A stretch of DNA of 64,000 nt, taken from assembly GCA_910588185.1 (NCBI GenBank), contig CAJUQR010000005.1:1-64000 (forward strand). Direction: 5' to 3'. Positions 27,338 through 37,056 of this stretch are shown in pieces. The notes below the pieces were generated by a model. The model made no database searches. It had not been told where the DNA came from and was given only the letters and a program-made list of their open reading frames with translations. This DNA is from an uncultured Peptostreptococcaceae bacterium. Lineage in GTDB: Bacteria > Bacillota > Clostridia > Peptostreptococcales > Anaerovoracaceae. The position numbers were made by a program, and so were the translations under genes. Positions within the stretch are counted from its first letter, which is position 1. Every line of letters begins with the position of its first letter.

Positions 27338-28318
27338 ATGAAGAATAATTCATTGAAAGAAATCGCTCAAAAAATAAGTGAGGTAAAGAGCATACTGCTC
27401 TTTCCTCACGTCAATTTAGATGGAGATGCCCTTGGATCATGTGTTGCTCTCTGCAAGGCATTTAGAAATTTAAACAAAGAGACATGGATTTTGCTGGAGG
27501 ATCAGATTCCGGCGAATTTGTGTTTTTTGGACAGTGGATATTGTACGTGGGACGAGGACAAGATTGCAGATCCTGATATTTGCATGTGTGTAGATTGCGG
27601 CAGCGAAGACAGGTTTGAAAAGCGCAGAGCAAAGTTTAATTCGGGGAAATTAAAGATTTGTATAGATCACCATGAGACTACAGAATTCAAATGGGATTAT
27701 AATTATATTGACCCGGATGAAGCAGCTACAGGGCAGATAGTGTTTGAACTTTTAAAAGTATTAGAAATAAAACCTGATAAGGAAATCGGAGAAGCAATAT
27801 TTGCTGCAACAACTACAGATACAGGTAATTATCAGTATTCAAATACACAAAAAAAGAGTCATCTTATAACAGCAGAGCTTTATGACTGGGGTATCGATTC
27901 TAACAGTGTGAGCATTGAGATTTATGAGAACGTCAGACCTGAAAAGATGATAATGAAAAATAAAGCAATGGAAACGCTTAAAATGCTTAAGGGTGGTAAA
28001 GGTGCGCTTGTTTATGTTACCCAGCAAATGCTTAATATGACAGGAGCTGTTATGGATGAGGCAGAAGGCCTTTCACAGGATTTGAGATCTATTGCAGGTG
28101 TGGAATATGCTGCTGTGCTTAAAGAATATGAAGACGAAAAGATAAGGGTGAGTCTTCGCGCCAAGAGCAAAGGAAATGTATCTGAAATAGCAAGAAGGCT
28201 TGGAGGCGGAGGTCATCAGAAGGCAGCAGGATGCACCATATATAAACCTATGGCGGAAGCGGTGAAGCTGGTGGAAGATGAACTTATTCGGGGCATTGAG
28301 GAACTTGATGAAAAATGA
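27338..28318 (+). CDS. nrnA: DHH-family phosphoesterase NrnA (oligoribonuclease/pAp phosphatase)
   Basis: NrnA degrades short oligonucleotides and hydrolyses pAp. The 326 residues show the DHH superfamily motifs: HVNLDGDALGS (about residues 24-34), VDCGS (about 86), IDHHE (about 107-111), a DxGxY segment TTDTGNYQYS, and the DHHA1 GGGGHQKAAGC near the end (about 288). Its stop overlaps the truB ATG. Confidence 0.93.
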   Translation: MKNNSLKEIAQKISEVKSILLFPHVNLDGDALGSCVALCKAFRNLNKETWILLEDQIPANLCFLDSGYCTWDEDKIADPDICMCVDCGSEDRFEKRRAKFNSGKLKICIDHHETTEFKWDYNYIDPDEAATGQIVFELLKVLEIKPDKEIGEAIFAATTTDTGNYQYSNTQKKSHLITAELYDWGIDSNSVSIEIYENVRPEKMIMKNKAMETLKMLKGGKGALVYVTQQMLNMTGAVMDEAEGLSQDLRSIAGVEYAAVLKEYEDEKIRVSLRAKSKGNVSEIARRLGGGGHQKAAGCTIYKPMAEAVKLVEDELIRGIEELDEK

Positions 28319-29283
28319 TTGAGAGCGGAATTTTAAATATAAATAAACCTGCCGGAATTACTTCGCATGATGTAATATACAGAGTTCGCAGAGCGACAGG
28401 TATTAAGAGGGTAGGCCATACAGGCACTCTTGATCCTATGGCCACAGGTGTTTTGCCTGTATGTATAGGAAGCAGTGCAAGGATTACTGAATATCTGGAT
28501 TTGGATTTTAAGACATATAGATGTACTATGATTCTCGGTAAAGTTACAGATACCGAGGACATTTGGGGTACATTGATTGAAGAAAAAAGTACGGACGGTA
28601 TCTGCCAGCAGGATATAAGAAAGGCTTTTGAAAGCTTTAAAGGCCTTATAGAGCAGACTCCGCCTATGTATAGCGCAGTAAAATTAAACGGAAGAAAATT
28701 ATATGAATATGCAAGAGAGGGACAAGAAGTAAAGGTTAAATCCCGCAAAGTATATATCAAAGAACTCGTTGTTGAAAATATAGACATGGAAACTAAAACA
28801 GTTGTCTTTACTGTCGAATGTTCTAAAGGTACATACATAAGGACCATTTGCCACGACGTGGGTAAGATACTTTGCTGCGGCGGTGTCATGGCAGGCCTTG
28901 AAAGGACTGCCAGCGGTGTATTCAGCATAGATAATGCTATAGAACTTGAGACATTAAAAGATATGAATAGTGAAGAAATTGAGAAACTTTTACTGCCTGT
29001 AGACTTTCCTCTTACTCATTTTGGAAAAGTTGTTGTAGATAAGGAAACGGGCAAGAAGTTTGTTGATGGATATCATCTTCCTCTTGATAAATGTGATATA
29101 ATTTCAGAACCTGAATTTAAAAATAAGGATTTTGTCATGGAGATAAGACCTGAATACAGAAGAGCCTATAATATTTATAAAAAGAGCAACGACGGAGAAG
29201 TTTTTCTTGGAGTTGCATTTTACAATACTAAATATAAAAAATTAGTAGCAGATAAAGTATTTGCAAGAGGTGATAGTAAGTGA
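28315..29283 (+). CDS. truB: tRNA pseudouridine(55) synthase TruB
   Basis: TruB makes pseudouridine 55 in the T-loop of tRNA. The 322 residues contain NINKPAGITSHDVIYRVR, the catalytic-Asp motif GHTGTLDPMATGVLPVC (about residues 38-54), QTPPMYSAVKLNGRKLYEYAR and CSKGTYIRTICHDVG. A C-terminal PUA-like part completes it. ATGA overlaps at both ends (28315 and 29280) couple it to nrnA and ribF. Confidence 0.96.
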   Translation: MIESGILNINKPAGITSHDVIYRVRRATGIKRVGHTGTLDPMATGVLPVCIGSSARITEYLDLDFKTYRCTMILGKVTDTEDIWGTLIEEKSTDGICQQDIRKAFESFKGLIEQTPPMYSAVKLNGRKLYEYAREGQEVKVKSRKVYIKELVVENIDMETKTVVFTVECSKGTYIRTICHDVGKILCCGGVMAGLERTASGVFSIDNAIELETLKDMNSEEIEKLLLPVDFPLTHFGKVVVDKETGKKFVDGYHLPLDKCDIISEPEFKNKDFVMEIRPEYRRAYNIYKKSNDGEVFLGVAFYNTKYKKLVADKVFARGDSK

Positions 29284-30203
29284 TAACTTTTAATAGTTTG
29301 GAAGAGATAAGAGATGTGGAAGCTTGTGCTGTTGCACTTGGCAATTTTGACGGAGTTCACATAGGACATCAGGAATTGATTTTAAATGCTGTAAAAACGG
29401 CTCAAAAACATGGAATTAAAAGCGCTGTATTCACTTTTTCAAATCATCCGAAGGGTCTGATGCCAGCAAGTAAAGAAGTAAAAAATATAATTTACAGTGA
29501 GGAAAAAGCATTGCTTATTGAAAATCTCGGAGTGAATTATCTTTTTAACATCGAGTTTACAAATGAAATTAAGACTATGGAACCCGTCGATTTTGTTGAG
29601 AAGCTTATCGTTAATAAGTTTAATGCAAAAGAGACCTTTTGTGGATTTAACTATAGATTTGGATATAAAGCGGCAGGAAGTGTTGAACTGCTCAAAGAGT
29701 GCGGCAAACGTTTCGGCTTTTCGGCTAATGTGATCGAACCTGTCATTATAGACGGAGAGGTAGTCAGTTCTACTCTTATAAGAGGTCTCATAAAGTCCGG
29801 TGAAGTGGATGAATGTTATAAATATCTTGGAAGAAATTATGACATAGGAGGAGAAGTTGTTGTAGGAAACCGTCTTGGCAAAAGCTTAGGATTTCCCACT
29901 TCCAACATAATGATAGATGAAACTATGGTAACTCCTCCAAATGGCGTATATATAACTTATTGCATTTATAACGGTATAAAGTATCCAAGCGTAACGAATG
30001 TAGGTGTTAAGCCAACGGTTGGTGTTTATAAGAAGAATATGGAGACCCATATATTCAACTTCGATAAAGAACTTTATGGAAAGCATATAAAGATTGAGTT
30101 CCTTAAGATGACAAGAGATGAAGTCAAGTTTGCCAATGTGGAGGAGCTTTCCGCTCAGATTGCCAGAGACTGTGACATTGCAAAGAAATATCATGGACTT
30201 TAG
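29280..30203 (+). CDS. ribF: Bifunctional riboflavin kinase/FAD synthetase
   Basis: RibF phosphorylates riboflavin to FMN and adenylates FMN to FAD. The 307 residues have an N-terminal nucleotidyltransferase domain with ALGNFDGVHIGHQ (about residues 20-32) and FTFSNHP, and a C-terminal kinase domain with GNRLGKSLGFPTSNI (about 198-212) and NVGVKPTVG. A GTG start overlaps truB. In many Firmicutes rpsO-pnp follows here; in this genome an 18.6-kb cobalamin region comes in between. Confidence 0.96.
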   Translation: MITFNSLEEIRDVEACAVALGNFDGVHIGHQELILNAVKTAQKHGIKSAVFTFSNHPKGLMPASKEVKNIIYSEEKALLIENLGVNYLFNIEFTNEIKTMEPVDFVEKLIVNKFNAKETFCGFNYRFGYKAAGSVELLKECGKRFGFSANVIEPVIIDGEVVSSTLIRGLIKSGEVDECYKYLGRNYDIGGEVVVGNRLGKSLGFPTSNIMIDETMVTPPNGVYITYCIYNGIKYPSVTNVGVKPTVGVYKKNMETHIFNFDKELYGKHIKIEFLKMTRDEVKFANVEELSAQIARDCDIAKKYHGL

Positions 30204-30220
30204 CAAATTTATTTAAAATA

Positions 30221-30260
30221 TTGACAGAACTTACACATAAGTTGTATGATAATTTATAAT
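30221..30260 (+). promoter_or_regulatory. Promoter of the cobalamin synthesis operon
   Basis: TTGACA (30221-30226) is followed after 18 bases by TATGAT (30245-30250); a second -10, TATAAT, lies at 30255-30260. Either would start the riboswitch transcript at about 30260-30270. Confidence 0.75.
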
Positions 30261-30278
30261 TAAATAAGTAGAATAACA

Positions 30279-30432
30279 GACATTTCGGAAGTCGGTGAAA
30301 TTCCGGCACTGTATCTCAGCAACCGTGATATCTACGAAAAGGTTATTACATAATGTAGGCCACTGAAGCAGTAAACGCTTTGGGAAGGCGTCCTTAGTAG
30401 GCTTTAAGGATTAAGTCGGTAGACCTGTCTTT
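30279..30432 (+). ncRNA. Cobalamin riboswitch 1 (upstream of cbiB)
   Basis: The stretch carries the cobalamin riboswitch landmarks in order: GAAGTCGGTGAAA (30289 on), CTCAGCAACCGTG, GCCACTGAAGCA, GGGAAGGCG (about 30383) and the B12-box-like TAAGTCGGTAGACCTG (about 30413-30427). Riboswitch 2 at 42685 shows the same order and sequence. Just downstream, TGAGGTG (30451-30457) is complementary to CACCTCA (30533-30539), the left arm of the terminator, so B12 binding probably favours termination of the cbi operon. Confidence 0.93.
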
Positions 30433-30526
30433 TATTGAACAAAAGTCTTCTGAGGTGAGACGGGCGTATTTTGCAGCATAATTTTGTATTGCAGCAATTA
30501 TGTTGTGATTAAATAGTTTATTATTT

Positions 30527-30557
30527 AAAAGACACCTCATATAGGTGTCTTTTTTTG
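30527..30557 (+). terminator. Riboswitch 1 expression-platform terminator
   Basis: AAAAGACACCT (30527-30537) / AGGTGTCTTTT (30543-30553) form an 11-bp stem with a long T tract, ending 16 bases before the cbiB ATG. A competing antiterminator with 30451-30457 is possible. Confidence 0.9.
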
Positions 30558-30572
30558 TATAAGGTTTGTAGT

Positions 30573-31550
30573 ATGGAAGAATACATTTTTATTACAGCAG
30601 TTTCCTTTTTGATAGGATTTATAGCAGATTGTATTTTTGGTGATCCAAAAAATTTCCCTCATTCTGTTAATTTAATAGGCAACTTTATAAGAAGCACAGA
30701 AAAATTTTTGCGCATAGTTTTTGGGAAAGACGAAAAAAGTCAACAAAAGGCAGGTGCTTTTCTTGTAATAATAGTATGCTTTACCTGTTTTCTTGTACCT
30801 GCCGTAATCTTAGCGATAGCTTTTAAGGTCAATATATATCTTGTGATAGGGATTCAAAGTTTTATGATATGGCAGATACTGGCGGCAAAATCTCTTATGA
30901 AAGAGAGTAAGAAAGTATACTTTCCCCTTGCAGCAGGAGATATAAATGAAGCAAGGTTTGCTGTTTCTATGATAGTCGGAAGAGATACAGATGAGCTTGA
31001 TGAAGAAGGAATTATAAAGGCGGCTGTAGAAACCGTTGCAGAAAATACCTCTGATGGGATTATAGCCCCTATGTTTTATGTGTTTTTAGGCGGAGCTCCT
31101 TTCGGTTATTTGTATAAAGCCATAAATACCATGGATTCTATAGTCGGATATAAAAATGATAAGTATCTGAACTTCGGAAGATGTGCGGCTCGTCTTGATG
31201 ATATTGCTAACTTTTTACCTGCCAGATTATCTGCTTTATTTATGATTATTTCAAGTTTTGCGGCAGGATTTGACGGTAAAAATGCTATAAAAATTTTTAA
31301 GCGAGATAGATTTAAACATGCCAGCCCCAATTCGGCACAGACGGAATCGGTGTGCGCAGGAGCGCTTAGGATAAGGCTTGCAGGAGATTCAAAGTATTTT
31401 GGCAAAATATATGAAAAAGAATATATCGGCGATAATCTTAGAGATATTGAAGCAGAAGATATAATAAGATCTCACAAGCTCATGTACGGCGCTACTATAG
31501 TGGCAGTTTTGGTATTTTGCATTATGTGGCTTATGATTTTCCTGATATAG
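30573..31550 (+). CDS. cbiB: Adenosylcobinamide-phosphate synthase CbiB
   Basis: CbiB attaches aminopropanol (phosphate) to adenosylcobyric acid at the membrane. The 325 residues have four to five membrane segments and the motifs GFIADCIFGDP (residues about 13-23), GRDTDELDEEGIIKAAVETVAENTSDG and the APMFYVFLGGAPFGYLYKAINTMDS stretch. ATG 30573 is preferred over upstream non-ATG codons, which lie at the end of the terminator T tract. First gene of the riboswitch-1 operon. Confidence 0.95.
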   Translation: MEEYIFITAVSFLIGFIADCIFGDPKNFPHSVNLIGNFIRSTEKFLRIVFGKDEKSQQKAGAFLVIIVCFTCFLVPAVILAIAFKVNIYLVIGIQSFMIWQILAAKSLMKESKKVYFPLAAGDINEARFAVSMIVGRDTDELDEEGIIKAAVETVAENTSDGIIAPMFYVFLGGAPFGYLYKAINTMDSIVGYKNDKYLNFGRCAARLDDIANFLPARLSALFMIISSFAAGFDGKNAIKIFKRDRFKHASPNSAQTESVCAGALRIRLAGDSKYFGKIYEKEYIGDNLRDIEAEDIIRSHKLMYGATIVAVLVFCIMWLMIFLI

Positions 31551-31574
31551 ATTGCAAAAGGAAAGGACAATTTT

Positions 31575-32660
31575 ATGATTATACGAGAAAAAAATCCTCA
31601 TGGGGGCCAAATATATGACAAAAATATACTCTTAGATTTCTCTGTTAATGTCAATCCAAATGGAACACCGGACAGCGTAATTGAATCAGCAATTTCAGGC
31701 GTAATGCAGTCCTCTTCTTATCCTGATGCATTTTGCACAGAACTAAGGAAAGCCATCGCTTTGCATTATGGTACAGACGAAAACTTTGTTATATGTTCAA
31801 ATGGAGGTGCAGAACTTATATTCCAGACTGTGGCGGCTTTGAAGCCAAAGAGAGGTCTTATAGTAGAACCTACATTTTGTGAATACAGGCAGAGTCTTGA
31901 AGCGACAGGATGCATTGCAGAAACTTATCAGCTTAAAGCAGAAAATGGTTTTAATTTAGAAGCTTCAGAAAAAAATATATTAGATAAAATAAAACAAGAT
32001 ACAGATGTGGTATTTATCTGTAATCCCAATAATCCCACAGGCATGGTAACGCCAAAAACAACTTTGAACAAGATTCTTGCTAAATGCAACCAAGTGGGAG
32101 CCGCTCTTTTCATAGACGAAAGCTTCGGTGAGCTTTCGGAAGGGTATGACGAATTTTCTATGATAAGTGAAGTTGAGAGCAGTCCAAATTTATTTATATT
32201 GAAGTCGATGACCAAAACTTATGCAATAGCAGGGCTTAGACTTGGTTTTGGCCTTTGTGCAGACGAAAAGCTCATAGAAAGAATATGTAAGCATTCGCAA
32301 TGCTGGAATGTATCTCTTCCTGCTCAAATGGCCGGCATACAATCTCTGAAATGTACAGATTATGTCAAAAATACCCTTAAAATATTGGTAACAGAGAAAG
32401 AATTTTTGACAAAAAGACTTACAAATTTAGGTATAAAAGTATTTGAAGGACGAGCCAACTACCTGATGATTCAGGCTGATCGCCGTTTATACAGTCTGCT
32501 ATTAGCTAAAGGCATTATGATAAGACAATGTTCTAATTTTTGCGGCCTTGATGACAGCTATTTCAGAATCGCTGTCAGAGACCATGATGAAAACCTTGTG
32601 CTCATTCAAACTCTGGAAGAAATAGGCAAGGAGGTGGATTTATGCATAGGACAGGTATAG
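31575..32660 (+). CDS. cobD: Threonine-phosphate decarboxylase CobD
   Basis: CobD decarboxylates L-threonine O-3-phosphate to aminopropanol phosphate, the linker that CbiB uses. This 361-residue PLP enzyme of the histidinol-phosphate aminotransferase fold shows HGG near the start, DFSVNVNPNGTP, FICNPNNPTG (about residues 148-157) and the PLP lysine in LKSMTKTYAIAGLRLG (about 213-228). Position right after cbiB favours CobD over HisC. Its end overlaps cbiD by 19 bases. Confidence 0.9.
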   Translation: MIIREKNPHGGQIYDKNILLDFSVNVNPNGTPDSVIESAISGVMQSSSYPDAFCTELRKAIALHYGTDENFVICSNGGAELIFQTVAALKPKRGLIVEPTFCEYRQSLEATGCIAETYQLKAENGFNLEASEKNILDKIKQDTDVVFICNPNNPTGMVTPKTTLNKILAKCNQVGAALFIDESFGELSEGYDEFSMISEVESSPNLFILKSMTKTYAIAGLRLGFGLCADEKLIERICKHSQCWNVSLPAQMAGIQSLKCTDYVKNTLKILVTEKEFLTKRLTNLGIKVFEGRANYLMIQADRRLYSLLLAKGIMIRQCSNFCGLDDSYFRIAVRDHDENLVLIQTLEEIGKEVDLCIGQV

Positions 32661-33790
32661 AAGATTATTACATAACTAAAAACAATAAGAGAATGAGATT
32701 CGGTTATACTACAGGCACCTGTGCTGCTGCTGCTTCTAAGGCGGCAGCCTTGATGCTGGTAAGCGGCAGAACGGTTTCTGCTGTTGATATAGACACACCG
32801 AAAGGAATTCAACTTAACTTGGAAGTCTGCGGAAAATTTGCAGACGATAAAAAATCTGCCATATGCACCGTAATAAAAGACAGCGGCGATGATCCAGATG
32901 TGACAAACGGTATGCCTGTATGTGCAAAGGTTTTTCTTACTGACGATGGAAGCATAAAGGTTGACGGCGGTGAAGGTGTTGGAAGAGTAACTAAATCTGG
33001 TCTTTATCAGAAGGTCGGAGCTGCTGCAATAAACAGGGTGCCTATGCAGATGATATTAGCGGAGCTTCAAAAGATAAAAGAAGATTTTGAGATGAAAGAA
33101 GGCTTTTATGCCGAAATTATATTGCCTATGGGCAAAGAGCTGGCTCATAAAACTTTTAATCCAAGGCTTGGAATAGAAGGCGGACTTTCTGTTTTGGGAA
33201 CAAGCGGGATAGTTGAGCCGATGAGCGAAGCGGCAATAGTTGAGAGTATAAGGCTTCAACTTAGCCAGAAGCGAAATCAAGGCAAGACTTCAATCATAAT
33301 AACACCGGGAAACTACGGCGCAGATTTTATAAGAACCATTGCAGATGTCAAAGATGAGGACGTAATAAAATGCAGCAATTATATAGGTGAAACTATAGAT
33401 ATGCTTTGTGACATGGAATATGAAGAGGTGCTGTTTATTTCTCACATAGGCAAATTTATCAAAGTTGCCGGAGGGATTATGAACACCCATTCCAGAGAAG
33501 CAGATTGCAGAATGGAAATATTGGCCGCTAATGCTATCAAGGCGGGGCTTAAAATTGATGACGCAAGGCGGCTGTTTGAGTGTGTCAATACTGATGATTG
33601 TATCGATTTGCTTAAATCTTGCGGACTTGCAGAAAGGACCATGGCTGTAATAGGAGAAAAGATAGACTTTTATATAAATAACAGATCCTATGGTAAGTTC
33701 AAATCGGGAACCATAGTGTTTTCCAACAAACACGGTATTTTGTGCAGATGCGGAAATGCAGATGAAATAATAAGAAAGTACGAGAGGTAA
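32642..33790 (+). CDS. cbiD: Cobalt-precorrin-5B C1-methyltransferase CbiD
   Basis: CbiD adds the C1 methyl in the anaerobic, early-cobalt route and is a marker of it. The 382 residues start with FGYTTGTCAAAASKAAALML (about residues 20-39), the family hallmark, and include TPGNYGADF and GHIGKFIKVAGGIMNTHSRE-like segments (ISHIGKFIKVAGG, about 268-280). AGGAGG precedes the ATG inside the cobD end. Confidence 0.96.
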   Translation: MHRTGIEDYYITKNNKRMRFGYTTGTCAAAASKAAALMLVSGRTVSAVDIDTPKGIQLNLEVCGKFADDKKSAICTVIKDSGDDPDVTNGMPVCAKVFLTDDGSIKVDGGEGVGRVTKSGLYQKVGAAAINRVPMQMILAELQKIKEDFEMKEGFYAEIILPMGKELAHKTFNPRLGIEGGLSVLGTSGIVEPMSEAAIVESIRLQLSQKRNQGKTSIIITPGNYGADFIRTIADVKDEDVIKCSNYIGETIDMLCDMEYEEVLFISHIGKFIKVAGGIMNTHSREADCRMEILAANAIKAGLKIDDARRLFECVNTDDCIDLLKSCGLAERTMAVIGEKIDFYINNRSYGKFKSGTIVFSNKHGILCRCGNADEIIRKYER

Positions 33791-33795
33791 TATTT

Positions 33796-34512
33796 ATGGC
33801 AGGAAAATTATACGGAATCGGCGTAAGTATAGGTGACCCGGAACTTCTAACCGTGAAAGCGGTTAGAATCATAGAAGAATCCCATGTAATTGCTATACCG
33901 AAGGAAGAGAGAGAAAACTGTCTGGCATGGAAAAACACTATCTCTCTCATTCCGCAGCTTAGTGATAAATATACTTTATATGTACCCATGCCTATGACCA
34001 AGGACAGAGATTTACTTGAACAATCTCATACTTATGGCGCAGAACTTATCAAAGAACAGCTTAAAAAGGGCAATGATGTGGCATTTTTGACCATAGGCGA
34101 CCCTTGTGTGTACGCTACCTATATGTATGTTCACAAAAAAGTTGCAGAGGCCGGCTTTGATACGGAAATCATCAACGGAGTGACTTCCTTTTGCGCTGCC
34201 GCAGCTGCCATGAATATAGCATTATGTGAAGAAGAGCAGGAGCTTCATATAATTCCTTCATCTTACGGAATAGAAAAGGCTCTCGATTATCACGGCGTAA
34301 AAGTTCTTATGAAGAGCAGTTCTCATCTGCCTGAAGTAATAAAGGCCATAGAGGCAAAGTCAAAACAACAGTCTCTTGAAGTCTACATGGCAGAAAACTG
34401 CGGAATGAAAGATGAAAAATTATACAAAAGTCTTGAAGAAATATCAGTTAAAGATATGAATGAGTTGAGTTATTATACGACGATTATCGTAAAGGAGAAA
34501 AAATATGATTAA
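33796..34512 (+). CDS. cbiL: Precorrin-2/cobalt-factor-2 C20-methyltransferase
   Basis: The 238-residue SAM-dependent methylase of the tetrapyrrole family adds the C20 methyl. It begins KLYGIGVSIGDPELLTVKAV, where the GxGxGDPxLLT pattern is seen with a Ser at one Gly position, then has FLTIGDPCVYATYMYV (about residues 95-110) and TSFCAAAAAMNIAL. These match CbiL/CobI. It overlaps cbiF by 8 bases. Confidence 0.9.
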   Translation: MAGKLYGIGVSIGDPELLTVKAVRIIEESHVIAIPKEERENCLAWKNTISLIPQLSDKYTLYVPMPMTKDRDLLEQSHTYGAELIKEQLKKGNDVAFLTIGDPCVYATYMYVHKKVAEAGFDTEIINGVTSFCAAAAAMNIALCEEEQELHIIPSSYGIEKALDYHGVKVLMKSSSHLPEVIKAIEAKSKQQSLEVYMAENCGMKDEKLYKSLEEISVKDMNELSYYTTIIVKEKKYD

Positions 34513-35269
34513 ATTTGTTGGAGCAGGAAGCGGAGCCGCCGATCTTATAACTTTAAGAGGAAAGGAACTTTTAGAAAAGGCAGATATAATAGTCTATGCA
34601 GGTTCCCTGGTAAATCCTCAGCTCTTAAACTATAAAAAAGAAAACTGTATGGTATATAACAGCGCGATTATGACCCTTGAAGAGGTCATCCACGTTATGG
34701 AGGATGGCTTTGAAAAAGGCCTTGAGGTAGTCAGACTTCATACAGGCGATCCATGTATTTACGGGGCTATCAGAGAACAGATGGACATTTTAGACGAAAA
34801 GGGTATCCCATATGACTATTGTCCGGGAGTAAGCTCATTTTGCGGAGCTGCTTCTGCGTTAAACCTTGAATATACACTTCCTGATGTTTCTCAAAGCGTG
34901 ATAATAACAAGAATGGCGGGAAGGACCCCTGTGCCGGACAGAGAAAGTATACGTTCATTTGCTGTACACAAGGCTACAATGGTGATTTTTTTAAGCACAG
35001 GGCTTATAAACGAATTATCAAAAGAGCTTGTAACAGGAGGATACGATGAAAACACACCTGCCGCCATAGTATATAAGGCTACCTGGGACGATGAGAAATC
35101 CTTCGTATGTACTGTAGGAACTTTAGCGGAAACCGCTTCAAAGAACAACATAACCAAGACAGCACTTTTGATAATAGGCGATGTAGTCAGTCACACAAAT
35201 TATAGACGATCGGATTTATATAATCCGAACTTTACCACAGAATTCAGAGAAGCAAAACGGGAGGGGTAA
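34505..35269 (+). CDS. cbiF: Cobalt-precorrin-4 C11-methyltransferase
   Basis: CbiF/CobM moves methylation to C11. The 254 residues carry FVGAGSGAADLITLRGKELL, ADIIVYAGSLVNPQLL (about residues 31-46), LHTGDPCIYGAIREQMDIL and PGVSSFCGAASALNLEYTLP, all typical of this family. It sits between cbiL and cbiG, with one base to the latter. Confidence 0.95.
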   Translation: MIKFVGAGSGAADLITLRGKELLEKADIIVYAGSLVNPQLLNYKKENCMVYNSAIMTLEEVIHVMEDGFEKGLEVVRLHTGDPCIYGAIREQMDILDEKGIPYDYCPGVSSFCGAASALNLEYTLPDVSQSVIITRMAGRTPVPDRESIRSFAVHKATMVIFLSTGLINELSKELVTGGYDENTPAAIVYKATWDDEKSFVCTVGTLAETASKNNITKTALLIIGDVVSHTNYRRSDLYNPNFTTEFREAKREG

Positions 35270-35270
35270 T

Positions 35271-36332
35271 TTGGAAATAAGGATAATTTCTTTTTCTGCA
35301 AACGGATGTCGTAAAGGAATTGAGATATCAGAGAGGCTTGAGGCATTGGAAAACCAAGGATACACTTGCAGAAATTTTGTTTTAAGAAAGTATTTGGATG
35401 ACGGCATTACAGAAGTTTGGAATTGCGGTCTTGAGGAATGGACGAGAAAAAGCTTCAGAGAATCTGATGGCATCGTATTTGTGGGGGCATTGGGAATAGC
35501 GGTGAGAGCTATAGCGCCTTTTTTAAAACATAAAACAGAGGATCCTGCAGTGATAGTGGTGGACGAACTGGGGAAATACTCAATTTCTTTACTTTCAGGA
35601 CACCTTGGCGGAGCCAATAAATTGTCTTCACTTATAGCAGAACTCATAAACGCTGAGGCAATCATAACTACTGCAACGGATATAAATAATCGATTTGCAG
35701 TAGACACCTTTGCTAAGGATAACGATCTTTACATTACCGACATGGCCAAAGCAAAGGAAATTTCCTCATCAATTCTGGCTGGTGAAAAGATATGTCTGTT
35801 GTGTGATTATGAAATAGAAACACCTGTACCGCCTTATATCGTACTGTCTGAACATCTGCAAGAAACAGGACAAAACATATATATAGGAGAAAAAAGAGAA
35901 TCTCACCAAAATTGTCTGAATTTAATACCTAGAAAGTATGTTCTTGGCCTTGGATGTAAGCGGGGAAAGATATTAGAAGATATAGATAAGGCAGTTACGG
36001 AGGCTGTTTGTGAAGCGGGGATTGACTTTAACTCTATAGGTTTTTTAGCAACTGTGGATTTAAAAAAAGATGAGGAAGGAATCAGAAGATTCTGCAGGAA
36101 ATATAAGATAAAAACGGAACTTTACACTGCTGACCAGTTAAACAGTGTACAAGGTCAGTTCGATTCATCAGAATTCGTAAATAAGACCGTAGGCGTTGAC
36201 AATGTATGCGAAAGAGCAGCTGTAAAGGCGTCATGCGGCGGAAGTCTGATACTACCAAAACAGGCAAAAGACGGTGTAACCGTCGCTATAGCTGTAAAAA
36301 ATAAAAAGGAGATTAAGATACGATTTGAATAA
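35271..36332 (+). CDS. cbiG: Cobalt-precorrin-5A hydrolase CbiG
   Basis: CbiG opens the ring-contracted lactone and releases acetaldehyde, a step only in the anaerobic route. The 353 residues have the N-terminal domain with GALGIAVRAIAPFLKHKTEDPAV (split: IAVRAIAPFLKHK at about 76-88) and LSGHLGGANKLS, a central linker, and a C-terminal CbiG domain from YVLGLGCKRGK (about 223). A TTG start behind GGGAGGGG is used. It overlaps cbiH by 8 bases. Confidence 0.93.
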   Translation: MEIRIISFSANGCRKGIEISERLEALENQGYTCRNFVLRKYLDDGITEVWNCGLEEWTRKSFRESDGIVFVGALGIAVRAIAPFLKHKTEDPAVIVVDELGKYSISLLSGHLGGANKLSSLIAELINAEAIITTATDINNRFAVDTFAKDNDLYITDMAKAKEISSSILAGEKICLLCDYEIETPVPPYIVLSEHLQETGQNIYIGEKRESHQNCLNLIPRKYVLGLGCKRGKILEDIDKAVTEAVCEAGIDFNSIGFLATVDLKKDEEGIRRFCRKYKIKTELYTADQLNSVQGQFDSSEFVNKTVGVDNVCERAAVKASCGGSLILPKQAKDGVTVAIAVKNKKEIKIRFE

Positions 36333-37056
36333 GATTTATGTGGTCGGTATAGGGCCGGGAGAATATGAGCAGATGACTATACGAGCAGAGCGTGTTTTGA
36401 GAGAATGCGACATAATAATAGGTTATACGGTTTATGTGGATTTGGTAAAAAAGCATTTTCCTGAAAAAGAGTTTATGACTACACCTATGCGGCAAGAAGA
36501 AAAAAGATGCAGGATTGCCTTTGAACAGGCGTCGCAAGGGAAAACCGTAGCCATGATTTGCAGCGGTGACGCAGGTGTATACGGAATGACAGGTTTGATA
36601 TATGAGGTGTCTCCTGAATATCCCGAAGTCGAAATCGAAAGTGTATGCGGCGTTTCGGCAGTCATAAGCGGTGCAGGCCTTTTGGGAGCTCCTCTAATTC
36701 ATGATTTTGCAGTTATAAGCTTAAGCGATTTGCTTACTCCGTGGGAAAAAATAGAGAACAGACTTTTGGCCGCCAGCCGGGCGGATATGGTCGTATGCCT
36801 TTATAATCCGTCAAGCATAAAGCGAAAGGATTATTTAAAAAAGGCGTGTCAATTTATGCTGGAGTATAAGGCTTCTGACACAGTATGCGGAATTGCTCAA
36901 AATATAGGAAGAGAAGGCGAAGCTTTTAGAGTTCTCACTCTTGATGAATTAAAGGATACACGGGTAGACATGTTTTCGACGGTGTTTGTAGGAAACAGCC
37001 AGACGAAAGTGATAGGAAATAAGATGGTCACTCCAAGAGGGTACAGACATGAATAA
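36325..37056 (+). CDS. cbiH: Precorrin-3B/cobalt-factor III C17-methyltransferase
   Basis: CbiH methylates C17 with ring contraction. The 243 residues start IYVVGIGPGEYEQMTIRAE, then DIIIGYTVYVDLV, ICSGDAGVYGMTGLIYEV (about residues 74-91) and ISLSDLLTPWEKIENRL (about 133-149), as in CbiH/CobJ. A TTG start at 36325 behind AAGGAG is used. No CbiG or ferredoxin fusion is present. It overlaps the next gene by 8 bases. Confidence 0.95.
   Translation: MNKIYVVGIGPGEYEQMTIRAERVLRECDIIIGYTVYVDLVKKHFPEKEFMTTPMRQEEKRCRIAFEQASQGKTVAMICSGDAGVYGMTGLIYEVSPEYPEVEIESVCGVSAVISGAGLLGAPLIHDFAVISLSDLLTPWEKIENRLLAASRADMVVCLYNPSSIKRKDYLKKACQFMLEYKASDTVCGIAQNIGREGEAFRVLTLDELKDTRVDMFSTVFVGNSQTKVIGNKMVTPRGYRHE

Noticed and set aside
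31575..32660. Histidinol-phosphate aminotransferase (hisC)
   Set aside because: Same fold, but its place between cbiB and cbiD and the B12 riboswitch make CobD far more likely.
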